Source: UBA11524 sp045132495
GTDB taxonomy: Bacteria > Bacillota > Clostridia > Christensenellales > Aristaeellaceae
Length of the DNA: 11,107 nucleotides
NCBI GenBank assembly: GCA_045132495.1
Contig: JBGUSK010000041.1
Location: forward strand, 1-11,107
Reading direction: 5' to 3'
The position numbers were made by a program, and so were the translations under genes. Shown here piece by piece: positions 1-6,738 of this stretch (positions are counted from its first letter, which is position 1; every line of letters begins with the position of its first letter). The notes beneath the pieces are model-generated. The model was given only the letters and a program-made list of their open reading frames with translations. It had not been told where the DNA came from and did not search any database.

Positions 1-14
1 TTTACAGTTGACGG

Positions 15-40
15 AAAAAAACGCAGGCATGCGGCCTGTG
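15..40 (-). terminator. Second (distal) intrinsic terminator of fhs
   Basis: Read on the minus strand, a 7-bp stem (22-28 with 34-40, one G-T pair, 5-base loop) is followed at once by seven T residues (complement of the A run at 15-21). This is the classic Rho-independent layout. It lies about 10 bases beyond another terminator of the same orientation, so it appears to be a back-up stop for the fhs transcript. There is no T run on the plus side, so it should act in one direction only. Confidence 0.75.
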
Positions 41-49
41 CTGGGACAG

Positions 50-82
50 AAAAAGGGACAGTCGTTCAAACGACTGTCCCTT
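50..82 (-). terminator. First intrinsic terminator of fhs
   Basis: A perfect 10-bp inverted repeat, GGGACAGTCG at 55-64 and CGACTGTCCC at 71-80, extends by A-T pairs to 53/82 and encloses a 6-base loop. Read on the minus strand it ends in TTTTT (complement of 50-54). It begins 13 bases after the fhs stop codon, which makes it the natural primary terminator of that gene. Confidence 0.8.
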
Positions 83-95
83 GGAAAACGCGGTA

Positions 96-1763
96 TCAGA
101 ACAGGCCGGTGATCTGGCCCGCTTCATTCACGTCAATGCCCTCCGCGGCGGGAACCTTGGGCAGGCCGGGCATGGCGATGATGTCGCCCGCGAAGGCCAC
201 GATGAAGCCCGCGCCGGCGTTCAGACGCACCTGGCGGATGTTCAGCGTGAAGCCCTTGGGCGCACCCAGCGCCTTGGGGTTATCGGAGAAGGAATACTGG
301 GTCTTGGCGATGCATACAGGAGCCTTCGCCCAGCCTTCAGCCTCGAAGTTTGCCAGCTGCTTAAGGGTGCTTCCGGCAAAGACAATATCCTTGGCGCCAT
401 AGATCTTGGTCGCCACTGCGCGGATCTTGTCCGCCAGGGACAGATCGTCGGTATAGGTGAAGGAAGGCTCGGTCTTCTCCTGCTTGTCGACCGTGTCGCA
501 GACCAGTGCAGCCAGTTCCTTCACGCCTTCGCCGCCCTTGGCCCAGCCGTCGCACAGTTCCACGGGCGCGCCGGCTTCCTCGCAGGCCTTGCGGATGACC
601 GCCAGCTCAGCATCGGTATCAGTAATGAAGCGGTTCATCGCCACGATGACGGGGCGCTTCCACACATTGCGGACATGGTCGATATGGGCCAGCAGGTTCT
701 CCATGCCCTTCTCGACAGCAGCGACGTTCTCGGTGCCAAGGTCAGCCTTGAGCACGCCGCCGTGGGACTTGAGCGCGCGCACGGTCGCCACAACGACCAC
801 TGCATCAGGCCACAGGCCGGACATGCGGCACTTGATGTCCAGGAACTTCTCCGCGCCCAGATCAGCGCCGAAGCCCGCCTCGGTCACCACATAGTCCGCC
901 AGCTTCATGGCAGTGGTGGTGGCGATGACGGAGTTGCAGCCATGGGCGATGTTGGCGAAGGGGCCGCCGTGCATCAGGCAGGGGGTGCCGTCGATAGTCT
1001 GCACCAGGTTGGGCTGGATGGCGTCGCGCAGCAGCGCAGCCATCGCGCCCTGAGCATTCAGGTCGCCGGCGGTGACAGGGGTGCCGGCAAAGGTGCGGGC
1101 CACCTGCAGACGGGCCAGACGGGCCTTCAGGTCGGTCAGATCCTTCGAAAGGCAGAACACCGCCATGACCTCGGAGGCAGCAGTAATATCGAAGCCGTCC
1201 TCGCGAGGCATGCCGTTCATCTTGCCGCCCAGACCGGAGGTGATGGAGCGCAGCTGGCGGTCATTCACGTCCAGGCAGCGGCGCCAGGACACCTGGCGGG
1301 GATCAATGCCCAGCTTGTTGCCCTGCTGGATGTGGTTATCCACCATGGCGGCGAGCAGGTTGTTCGCGGCAGTGATGGCATGCAGGTCGCCGGTGAAGTG
1401 CAGGTTGATGGATTCCATGGGCAGCACCTGGGCATAACCGCCGCCGGTCGCGCCGCCCTTCACGCCAAAGACCGGGCCCAGGCTGGGCTCGCGCAGAGCC
1501 AGCATAGCCTTCTTGCCGATCTTGGTCATGCCGTCCGCCAGGCCCACTGAAACGGTAGTCTTGCCTTCGCCTGCGGGGGTGGGGTTGATGGCGGTCACCA
1601 GAATCAGCTTGGCCTTCTGCTCACCCTTGATTTTGAGGGGATCGACCTTGGCCACATAACGGCCGTAGGGGAAAAGCGCCTCCTCAGGAATACCGGCGTT
1701 GGCAGCAATTTCATCAATGCGGCGGGGCGTGGCCGCCTGGGCAATCTGAATATCAGTAGGCAT
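96..1763 (-). CDS. fhs: Formate--tetrahydrofolate ligase (10-formyl-THF synthetase)
   Basis: This cytoplasmic enzyme joins formate to tetrahydrofolate with ATP hydrolysis, giving 10-formyl-THF for one-carbon metabolism (purines, formyl-Met; the methyl branch of the Wood-Ljungdahl pathway in acetogens). The 555-residue product has the usual full family length. A P-loop, TPAGEGKTT, lies at residues 62-70 inside the family block that starts with the TAINPTPAGEGKTT motif. It is followed by REPSLGPVFGVKGGA at 91-105 and by DLHAITAANNLLAA near 126-139, all strongly typical of the family. The ATG start is preceded by AAAGGAG (complement of 1772-1778) with 8-base spacing. The gene is monocistronic, with its own promoter upstream and tandem terminators downstream. 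Nothing is truncated. On its own it does not prove acetogenesis, since many fermenting Bacillota have it, and no fhs partner such as folD or fchA is next to it. Confidence 0.98.
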   Translation of the reverse strand: MPTDIQIAQAATPRRIDEIAANAGIPEEALFPYGRYVAKVDPLKIKGEQKAKLILVTAINPTPAGEGKTTVSVGLADGMTKIGKKAMLALREPSLGPVFGVKGGATGGGYAQVLPMESINLHFTGDLHAITAANNLLAAMVDNHIQQGNKLGIDPRQVSWRRCLDVNDRQLRSITSGLGGKMNGMPREDGFDITAASEVMAVFCLSKDLTDLKARLARLQVARTFAGTPVTAGDLNAQGAMAALLRDAIQPNLVQTIDGTPCLMHGGPFANIAHGCNSVIATTTAMKLADYVVTEAGFGADLGAEKFLDIKCRMSGLWPDAVVVVATVRALKSHGGVLKADLGTENVAAVEKGMENLLAHIDHVRNVWKRPVIVAMNRFITDTDAELAVIRKACEEAGAPVELCDGWAKGGEGVKELAALVCDTVDKQEKTEPSFTYTDDLSLADKIRAVATKIYGAKDIVFAGSTLKQLANFEAEGWAKAPVCIAKTQYSFSDNPKALGAPKGFTLNIRQVRLNAGAGFIVAFAGDIIAMPGLPKVPAAEGIDVNEAGQITGLF

Positions 1764-1792
1764 AGGTATTTCTCCTTTGCATCATTTCTTAC

Positions 1793-1815
1793 GTCATTTG
1801 AAATACTGAAATGAC
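1793..1815 (-). promoter_or_regulatory. Inverted repeat in the fhs leader
   Basis: GTCATTT (1793-1799) and AAATGAC (1809-1815) form a perfect 7-bp inverted repeat with a 9-base centre. It lies just downstream of the predicted fhs start of transcription (about 1820) and upstream of the ribosome binding site. It could be an operator for a dimeric repressor or a weak RNA hairpin at the 5' end. I do not recognise it as a known riboswitch: the leader is under 60 bases, too short for most folate or purine classes. Confidence 0.35.
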
Positions 1816-1826
1816 ATCCGAAGCTC

Positions 1827-1855
1827 ATTATAACCGAACGCGAATACAAAATCAA
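1827..1855 (-). promoter_or_regulatory. SigA-type promoter of fhs
   Basis: On the minus strand TTGATT (complement of 1850-1855) and a perfect TATAAT (complement of 1827-1832) are separated by exactly 17 bp. This predicts transcription from about 1820 and a leader of some 57 bases before the fhs start codon. Confidence 0.8.
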
Positions 1856-1926
1856 GGGGAATCATCCGGTTTCCACGATAAATCTTCTTCATCTGATGAC
1901 AAATTGTAAAACATGCCCGGACCCTC

Positions 1927-1955
1927 TTGCGACATTTTCTTCCCGATGCTATAAT
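1927..1955 (+). promoter_or_regulatory. SigA-type promoter of the VanW-SfsA-CHAP-pyrophosphatase operon
   Basis: TTGCGA (1927-1932) and a perfect TATAAT (1950-1955) are 17 bp apart, giving a predicted start near 1962 and a leader of about 50 bases. The promoter is divergent from that of fhs; the two -35 boxes are about 70 bp apart, so one regulator could in principle reach both. Confidence 0.8.
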
Positions 1956-2000
1956 GATACTGGTTTATTATGGCCGGATTGGACGGCTTTTGTCGAAACG

Positions 2001-2005
2001 GGAGG
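2001..2005 (+). promoter_or_regulatory. Ribosome binding site fixing the VanW-protein start
   Basis: GGAGG lies 8 bases before the ATG at 2014. The same frame stays open up to an ATG at 1927, but that codon overlaps the -35 box and lies upstream of the predicted transcript start, so 2014 is the start. The choice also puts a clean signal peptide at the N terminus. Confidence 0.85.
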
Positions 2006-2013
2006 AACCTCTT

Positions 2014-3324
2014 ATGATAACCTTCAAGCGTATGCTTGCTTTCATGCTCTTGATGATGCTGATGATGTCGATGACAGCATGGCCCGCATTTGCCGCTTCG
2101 CCCACGCCGAGCCCGACGTCTCAGCCTACACCCACGCCTCGGCCGACCATCCCCGTATTTGGAACCAGCGATATTGAACCCACTCCCCTGCCCAATAATT
2201 CCAAGGGGCAGGAAATGTCCCTTGAAGAGTGGTACGACTGGTACTATCAGGAGCAGAACCCCATTCCTAACGGAAATTATAAGGATCCGACCTACATCGT
2301 CGAGGATCGGGTGGTGTTTGACGAGTACAATCTGCCCGAACCCAAAGGTGAGCAGTACACCCTCAAAACAGTGGAGGACTTTGACAAGACTTCCCCCGCC
2401 CTGTACACCTGCACCCTGAAGCCCGGCACCTCCGCCTACAATGTGCGTTCCATCTATGTAGACCGGCTTTTCCGTGTGGGCGGCGCCACCAAGGTGGATG
2501 TGCTCTATCTGGATCCCCTGTGGGCCATCGTTCGGTTCCGTGGTCAGATCGGCTATGTCAAGCGCCACCGTATTCTGGATGTGAAGCCCGTGGACGCTGT
2601 GAACACCCCACCCTATGGCGTTCAGAAGCATCAGTACGTAGCCGTCACCGCTGATACCGCCGAGGTGCGCGTCAGCATGAGCCACGACGATTACTGCTGG
2701 GCCATCCTCAAGCCCGGCACAACGCTGAGCATCTGGCAGTTTGACGGAGAATGGGCTGTGGTGAACTACTGGCGCACCTACGGCTACATCCACATCAGCG
2801 ACCTGACCGATATCCGTACCGTATCCCCCACCGATCAGGCCCTGAATGACGATACCCCCATCGCCGCATACACTTCCTACTATAAGTTCAACAGCACCGA
2901 GACCATCCAGAACCGCATGCATAACATCGACGTGGGCATCCAACGCATGAGCATCGTGCTCCAGCCCGGTGAAGAGCTGGACGCCAATGCCACGATGGGC
3001 CCCTATACGCTTGGCAACGGCTATCTTGAAGCCGGCGCACTCAGCGACGGCGGCACCATCCTCAGCCCTGGCGGCGGCACCTGCCAGGTGTCCTCCACGC
3101 TGTATAACTCCCTGCTGCAGCTGCCCCGGATCACCATTCTTCACCGCCGCGCTCATGGCGATAATGGCGCTCCTTACCTTCCCATGGGTCAGGATGCTGC
3201 CGTCGGCTCCAAGGAATTGAACCTGGTCTTCCGCAACGATTATGACTTCCCCATCCGCCTGGAGGGCCACACCAACTACGACGGCGCGCTGTGCTGGCTG
3301 ATCTACCGCGTCTTCGAGGACTGA
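2014..3324 (+). CDS. Exported VanW-family protein with two SH3-like repeats
   Basis: The product has 436 residues. A signal peptide is clear: Lys5-Arg6, a very methionine-rich hydrophobic core (7-23), then a likely cut after AFA at 25-27. A Pro/Thr-rich, wall-linker-like stretch follows at about 30-60. Two related segments at about 129-190 and 207-268 share the pattern of W(A)(I/V)V near an aromatic G(Y/W)(I/V) turn and look like bacterial SH3 repeats, usually taken to bind the cell wall. The VanW domain occupies about 285-434, with its signature GGGTCQVSSTLYN at 353-365, the R.AH motif near 378-381 and the late basic and hydrophobic strands. VanW proteins are named from vancomycin-resistance clusters, but their biochemical role is unknown and this gene has no van neighbours, so resistance should not be inferred. 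It is first in an operon with sfsA 5 bp downstream. A surface role is inferred from the signal peptide and domains. Confidence 0.9.
   Translation: MITFKRMLAFMLLMMLMMSMTAWPAFAASPTPSPTSQPTPTPRPTIPVFGTSDIEPTPLPNNSKGQEMSLEEWYDWYYQEQNPIPNGNYKDPTYIVEDRVVFDEYNLPEPKGEQYTLKTVEDFDKTSPALYTCTLKPGTSAYNVRSIYVDRLFRVGGATKVDVLYLDPLWAIVRFRGQIGYVKRHRILDVKPVDAVNTPPYGVQKHQYVAVTADTAEVRVSMSHDDYCWAILKPGTTLSIWQFDGEWAVVNYWRTYGYIHISDLTDIRTVSPTDQALNDDTPIAAYTSYYKFNSTETIQNRMHNIDVGIQRMSIVLQPGEELDANATMGPYTLGNGYLEAGALSDGGTILSPGGGTCQVSSTLYNSLLQLPRITILHRRAHGDNGAPYLPMGQDAAVGSKELNLVFRNDYDFPIRLEGHTNYDGALCWLIYRVFED
3316..3320 (+). promoter_or_regulatory. sfsA ribosome binding site inside the VanW gene end
   Basis: GAGGA lies within the last codons of the VanW-family gene, 9 bases before the sfsA ATG at 3330. 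It supports translational coupling and selects 3330 over the in-frame upstream ATG at 3291, which would overlap the previous gene and add residues not seen in SfsA proteins. Confidence 0.6.
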
Positions 3325-3329
3325 CCCCG

Positions 3330-4013
3330 ATGAAGCTCTATCACGACTTGACCCAGTGCAGTTTTCTGTGCCGGGTCAATCGCTTTATTGCGAAGTGTAT
3401 GGTGGACAGCGTTGAAACCACCGTCCATGTGAAGAATACCGGCAGACTGCGGGAGCTGCTTGTTCCAGGCGCAGTTTGCTGGCTGGAGAGATCCGCTAAC
3501 CCCAACCGGAAAACAGCCTATGACCTGGTCGCCGTGGAGAAGGACGGACGTATCGTCAACATCGACAGTCAGGCCCCGAACCTGATCGCCCGGGAATGGG
3601 TGGAACGAGGCGGCTGGGGCGATGTGATCAATGTCCGCAGCGAGGTCACCTGGGGCGACTCCCGATTTGATCTGGGCTGCCAGCACGGCGATCAATCCAG
3701 CCTCATTGAGGTCAAGGGCGTGACGCTCTTTGATAAGGCAGGTATGTCCTGCTTCCCGGACGCGCCCACCTCCCGCGGTGCAAAGCACCTGCACGGGCTG
3801 ATCCAGGCAAAACAAGCCGGGATGGAAGCAGGCATCATCTTCGTTATTATGAGGGAGGACGCTGTCGGCCTCATTCCCAATGTCCGCACTGATCCGGACT
3901 TTTCCGCCGCCCTGCGGGAAGCTCACGTCGCAGGTATTCGCATCGTGGCAGCCTGCTGCCGCGTGACAGCGGATTCCGCAGAGATCGTCCGCACCGTGCC
4001 GGTCATTCTCTAA
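3330..4013 (+). CDS. sfsA: SfsA family DNA/RNA nuclease-fold protein
   Basis: The 227-residue product has close to the usual SfsA length (about 230). Residues 32-47 carry the N-terminal block VHVKNTGR..ELLVPG of the OB-fold part. The PD-(D/E)XK-type core follows: SRFD at 111-114 and EVKG at 127-130 supply the likely metal-binding Asp114, Glu127 and Lys129. The family block FPDAPTSRGAKHL is at 142-154. SfsA was first named for stimulating sugar fermentation in E. coli and is a predicted DNA-binding protein; later work assigns nuclease activity to the family. The cellular role remains unclear. The protein is cytoplasmic, with no signal peptide. It sits between two genes for exported wall proteins, 5 bp after the first and 23 bp before the second, and is surely co-transcribed. 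All expected motif residues are present. Confidence 0.95.
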   Translation: MKLYHDLTQCSFLCRVNRFIAKCMVDSVETTVHVKNTGRLRELLVPGAVCWLERSANPNRKTAYDLVAVEKDGRIVNIDSQAPNLIAREWVERGGWGDVINVRSEVTWGDSRFDLGCQHGDQSSLIEVKGVTLFDKAGMSCFPDAPTSRGAKHLHGLIQAKQAGMEAGIIFVIMREDAVGLIPNVRTDPDFSAALREAHVAGIRIVAACCRVTADSAEIVRTVPVIL

Positions 4014-4036
4014 CATCGAAAACAAGGAGGAAGAAC

Positions 4037-4942
4037 ATGAAACGCTTCATTGCGGTCATGCTTTTCATATGCCTGCTGACCCCCGCCGCGCTGGCGGAGG
4101 AAGCGATTCGCCCCCAGTGGCCCGTGCCGGAGCATGTGATCTGGCTGCTGGAGACCGCAAAGGGCGAGGTCGGCTACAAGGAGGGCGCCCACGGGTACTC
4201 CAAATATGGCGAATACTGGGGTGATCCCCAGGCCCAGTGGTGCGCCGAATTCCTGTGCTGGTGCGTCGATCAGGTGGATAAAACCCACGCTACCCAGCTG
4301 CTGAAGGTGGTGTACCCCCTCTATTCCGGGCAGAATACCGGCATGAAGTGGTTCATCAAGGAGGGCCGCTGGATCGCCCGCAACGGTAACCTGACAGACT
4401 GGGGCTATCAGTGGTTCAAGGGCAAGGACAGCTTCATTGCCGCAGGAGAATACATCCCCCAGCCCGGCGACTGGGTGTTCTTCTCCTGGACCAGCGATGG
4501 CAACACCTCCCACGTCGCCATGGTGGAATATGCAACGCAGAACAAGGACGGCAGCGTCACCATCCACTGTATCGAGGGCAACAACCCCGACCGTGTCGCC
4601 CGGGTAAAGTACTCCACCTCGGACAAGAAGATCCTGGGCTATGGCACCGTGCACGACGTAGCAGACTGGACCATGCGTTTTGGCAACACCGGCAAAAAGG
4701 TCACCGAGCTGCAGGAAAAGCTGGTTTACCTTGGCTGGCTGACGGCGGACAACGTGACTGGCCACTTCGGCGTGAACACGCAAAATGCCATCACCCGCTT
4801 CCAGGAGGCGAACAATTTGAAGGTGCTGGGCATCGCCAACCTGGAGACCCAGACGCTTCTTAATCAGCTCTATGAGGAAAAACGCTACAATGATCCCGAC
4901 GCATGGACCGTCGTGGAGGAGGACGAGGACTTCTTTGAATAA
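4037..4942 (+). CDS. Exported CHAP-domain peptidoglycan hydrolase with peptidoglycan-binding domain
   Basis: The product has 301 residues. A signal peptide at 1-20 ends in ALA before Glu-Glu. The CHAP (NlpC/P60-like cysteine peptidase) domain spans about 35-205: the likely nucleophile is Cys69 in QWCAEFLCW, the general base His159 in TSHVAMVEY, and the polar third residue lies in IEGNN (Glu180 or Asn182). The CDWVFF-like block seen before the histidine in the family is here PGDWVFF (143-149). A PG_binding_1 domain follows at about 212-278 (GNTGKKVTELQEKL, GHFGVNTQNAITRFQ). The C terminus is acidic (EEDEDFFE). Such proteins cut peptide bonds or the amide link in peptidoglycan during wall growth, separation or lysis; which bond is cut cannot be read here. 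The start has an excellent AAGGAGG (4024-4030) with 6-base spacing. It is the third gene of the operon; the next gene starts 12 bp later. Confidence 0.92.
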   Translation: MKRFIAVMLFICLLTPAALAEEAIRPQWPVPEHVIWLLETAKGEVGYKEGAHGYSKYGEYWGDPQAQWCAEFLCWCVDQVDKTHATQLLKVVYPLYSGQNTGMKWFIKEGRWIARNGNLTDWGYQWFKGKDSFIAAGEYIPQPGDWVFFSWTSDGNTSHVAMVEYATQNKDGSVTIHCIEGNNPDRVARVKYSTSDKKILGYGTVHDVADWTMRFGNTGKKVTELQEKLVYLGWLTADNVTGHFGVNTQNAITRFQEANNLKVLGIANLETQTLLNQLYEEKRYNDPDAWTVVEEDEDFFE

Positions 4943-4954
4943 GGAGGGCTTGCC

Positions 4955-6574
4955 ATGGATCCGATCTATGTCTGCGGCCACCGCAATCCTGACACGGACT
5001 CCATCGTGTCTGCCATGGCCTATGCGGCGCTGAACAACGCCCTGGGCGACCATGACTATGTTGCTGCAAGGCTCGGGCAACTCAATGATGAGAGCTCCTT
5101 CCTGCTGGAGCGTTTCGGCTTTGAACCGCCGCTGCTGCTGTCCACCGTGCGTACTCAGGTGCGGGATATCGAGTATGACGATCCGCCCACCATCGGCAAG
5201 CAGGTGCCTGTCAGCCATGCCTGGCAGATCCTGCGGGATCATCAAAGTCTGTCCGCCGTTCCGGTCACCAACGAGGACGGCAGCCTCTTTGGCATGATCA
5301 CCGCCGGCAGCGTGGCAGAGAGCGACATGGAATCCATCTCCACCCCCCGCGTCAAGGATGTGCCGGTGTTCAACCTGCTGTCCGCCCTGGAGGGCCACAT
5401 CGTCAACAACGAGGAGGATTCCTTCGACTTGATCTCCGGCGAGGTAGTCATCGCTCTCCCCCACTCCGGCGGAATGCTGCGCGGCATTTCCAAGGGCGCG
5501 ATCATCCTCTGCGGCGAGCAGGAGGACGTGATTGAGGCAGCCCTGCAGCGCAAGGCCAGCTGCATCATCGTGTGCCAGGGCGCGGTGCCGGAAAAGTATC
5601 TGGGTCTGCACAGCGAGACCTGCATCATCGTCACGCCTTGCGACGCATACCGCGCAGCGCGGATGATCTACCAGGCCATCCCCGTCAGCCGCATCGCCCA
5701 GAGCGAGGATCTGGTGTACTTCCACCTGAACGATTTCATCGACGACGTGCGCGAGACCGTGCTTCAGAGCCGCTATCGCTCCTACCCGATCATCGATCAC
5801 CGCGACCATGTTGTCGGCACGCTGAGCCGCTATCATCTGCTGCGGCCCCGCCGTAAGCGCGTGGTGCTGGTGGATCACAACGAGAAGAGTCAGTCCATCC
5901 CCGGGCTGGATCAGGCGGAGATCGTGGCCATCATCGATCATCATCGCCTGGCGGATGTGCAGACCGGGCATCCGGTGTTCATGCGCAATGAGCCAGTGGG
6001 CTCCACCACGACCATCGTGGCCACCATGTTCCAGGAGCGGGGCCTGCAGCCCTCGGAAAAGCTGGCAGGCCTGATGGCAGCGGCGATCCTCTCTGACACA
6101 GTGCTGTTCAAATCCCCTACCTGCACGCCGCGGGATCGGCGCATGGCTGAGCGGCTGGCCCGCATCGCCGGCATCGACCTGGATGTACTGGGCCGGGAGA
6201 TGTTCTCTGCCGTATCCAGCGCGGACAAGCCCGTCGAGGCGCTGATCAACACCGACTTCAAGGAGTTCCACATCGCCGGACATGCCCTGGGCATCTGCCA
6301 GATCACCTGTCTGGACACCGACAGCATGCTCAACCGACTGGACGAGATCCTGCCTGCGATGAACAAGCTCAAGCAGCTGCGCGGCTACGACATGGTACTG
6401 ATGATGCTCACCGATGTGCTGCGGTGCGGCACGGAGCTGGTCTTCCTTGGCGACGAGGAGGCCGTCCAGCAGGCCTTTGATACCGGCAAGATCACCGGTC
6501 AGCATGTGTTCTTGCCCGGCGTGGTCAGCCGCAAAAAGCAGATTGTGCCTGCGCTGGCGGCGCTGTGGGGGTAA
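4955..6574 (+). CDS. ppaC: Manganese-dependent inorganic pyrophosphatase, family II, with CBS-DRTGG-CBS insert
   Basis: This cytoplasmic enzyme hydrolyses pyrophosphate to phosphate, pulling biosynthetic reactions forward. The 539-residue chain has the split DHH catalytic domain: GHRNPDTDS at 8-16 (metal ligands His9, Asp13, Asp15), VDHNE at 306-310, DHH at 328-330 and SDT at 380-382. The C-terminal DHHA2 domain ends in SRKKQ at 525-529, which binds substrate. Between residues about 70 and 295 lies a regulatory insert: a first CBS motif (about 72-125), a DRTGG-like domain (about 135-245) and a second CBS motif (about 250-295). In characterised enzymes of this class the CBS domains bind adenine nucleotides: AMP and ADP inhibit, ATP or diadenosine polyphosphates activate. 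All catalytic residues are present, so it should be active. AAGGAGG (4941-4947) overlaps the previous stop codon, which implies tight co-translation with the CHAP gene. It is the last gene of the operon. Confidence 0.96.
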   Translation: MDPIYVCGHRNPDTDSIVSAMAYAALNNALGDHDYVAARLGQLNDESSFLLERFGFEPPLLLSTVRTQVRDIEYDDPPTIGKQVPVSHAWQILRDHQSLSAVPVTNEDGSLFGMITAGSVAESDMESISTPRVKDVPVFNLLSALEGHIVNNEEDSFDLISGEVVIALPHSGGMLRGISKGAIILCGEQEDVIEAALQRKASCIIVCQGAVPEKYLGLHSETCIIVTPCDAYRAARMIYQAIPVSRIAQSEDLVYFHLNDFIDDVRETVLQSRYRSYPIIDHRDHVVGTLSRYHLLRPRRKRVVLVDHNEKSQSIPGLDQAEIVAIIDHHRLADVQTGHPVFMRNEPVGSTTTIVATMFQERGLQPSEKLAGLMAAAILSDTVLFKSPTCTPRDRRMAERLARIAGIDLDVLGREMFSAVSSADKPVEALINTDFKEFHIAGHALGICQITCLDTDSMLNRLDEILPAMNKLKQLRGYDMVLMMLTDVLRCGTELVFLGDEEAVQQAFDTGKITGQHVFLPGVVSRKKQIVPALAALWG

Positions 6575-6601
6575 GAAAAACCGTGATTGGCTCATAACGC
6601 A

Positions 6602-6657
6602 GCCTTCCACCTCATCAGTCAGCGCAAGCGCTGACAGCTTCCCCTCAAGGGGAAGCC
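6602..6657 (+). repeat. Double-palindrome intergenic repeat (REP-like)
   Basis: Two strong adjacent hairpins sit in the operon's 3' region: an 8-bp palindrome GTCAGCGC (6618-6625) with GCGCTGAC (6628-6635), then GCTTCCCC (6637-6644) with GGGGAAGC (6649-6656) around a TCAA loop. The conserved-looking lead-in CCACCTCATCAGTCAGC before them matches, from memory, a palindromic repeat seen in many intergenic regions of gut Clostridia. It has no T run of its own. Only one copy is in this window, so its repeated nature is inferred. It may protect or shape the 3' end of the mRNA together with the terminator immediately after it. Confidence 0.6.
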
Positions 6658-6659
6658 TG

Positions 6660-6684
6660 ATCCGTCCTCCGGGGCGGATTTTTT
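6660..6684 (+). terminator. Intrinsic terminator of the wall/pyrophosphatase operon
   Basis: An 8-bp GC-rich stem (6660-6667 with 6672-6679, one G-T pair) closes on a TCCG loop, which is of the very stable UNCG class in RNA. It is followed by an uninterrupted run of six T (6679-6684). It lies about 85 bases after the pyrophosphatase stop and just before the MarR promoter, so it separates the two transcription units. Confidence 0.9.
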
Positions 6685-6712
6685 GTACCAATATGAACTC
6701 TGTGTGAAATCA

Positions 6713-6738
6713 ATCGCACGCTATTGACACCATGCGAT
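6713..6738 (+). promoter_or_regulatory. Candidate MarR operator overlapping the -35 box
   Basis: ATCGCA (6713-6718) and TGCGAT (6733-6738) form a perfect 6-bp inverted repeat with a 14-base centre; the arms gain one more matched pair inside (G6720 with C6731). The centre contains the whole TTGACA box. MarR dimers bind such palindromes and commonly repress their own promoters. This is a sequence-based inference. Confidence 0.5.

Noticed and set aside
81..1550. 489-codon plus-strand open frame opposite fhs
   Set aside because: It begins inside the fhs terminator region, has no ribosome binding site and codes for low-complexity shadow sequence; fhs is unambiguous on the other strand.
1604..1855. 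Small minus-strand open frame overlapping the fhs start, as a possible leader peptide
   Set aside because: Its ATG lies in the fhs -35 region, upstream of the predicted transcript start, and it runs into fhs in another frame.
1972..1991. Short hairpin followed by TTTT in the leader of the VanW operon, as a possible attenuator
   Set aside because: The stem has only four strong pairs and the T run is four bases long, too weak to call a terminator or riboswitch.
1852..3270. 472-codon minus-strand open frame opposite the VanW gene
   Set aside because: No domain is recognisable, and it is the mirror of a signal-peptide-bearing gene with its own promoter and binding site.
2014..3324. Vancomycin-resistance function for the VanW-family gene
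   Set aside because: No vanH, vanA/B-type ligase, vanX or VanRS genes are nearby, and VanW-domain proteins are widespread in sensitive Bacillota.
6602..6684. A CRISPR array or small RNA gene in the multi-hairpin region
   Set aside because: There are no repeated units with spacers, and the region lies between a stop codon and a terminator with no promoter of its own.
4010..6691. Very long open frame of 893 codons on the minus strand opposite the CHAP and pyrophosphatase genes
   Set aside because: It spans two well-identified plus-strand genes and their gap, its product is His/Ala/Val/Gly-rich without any recognisable domain, and it has no promoter or binding site. It is an antisense shadow caused by high GC codon use.
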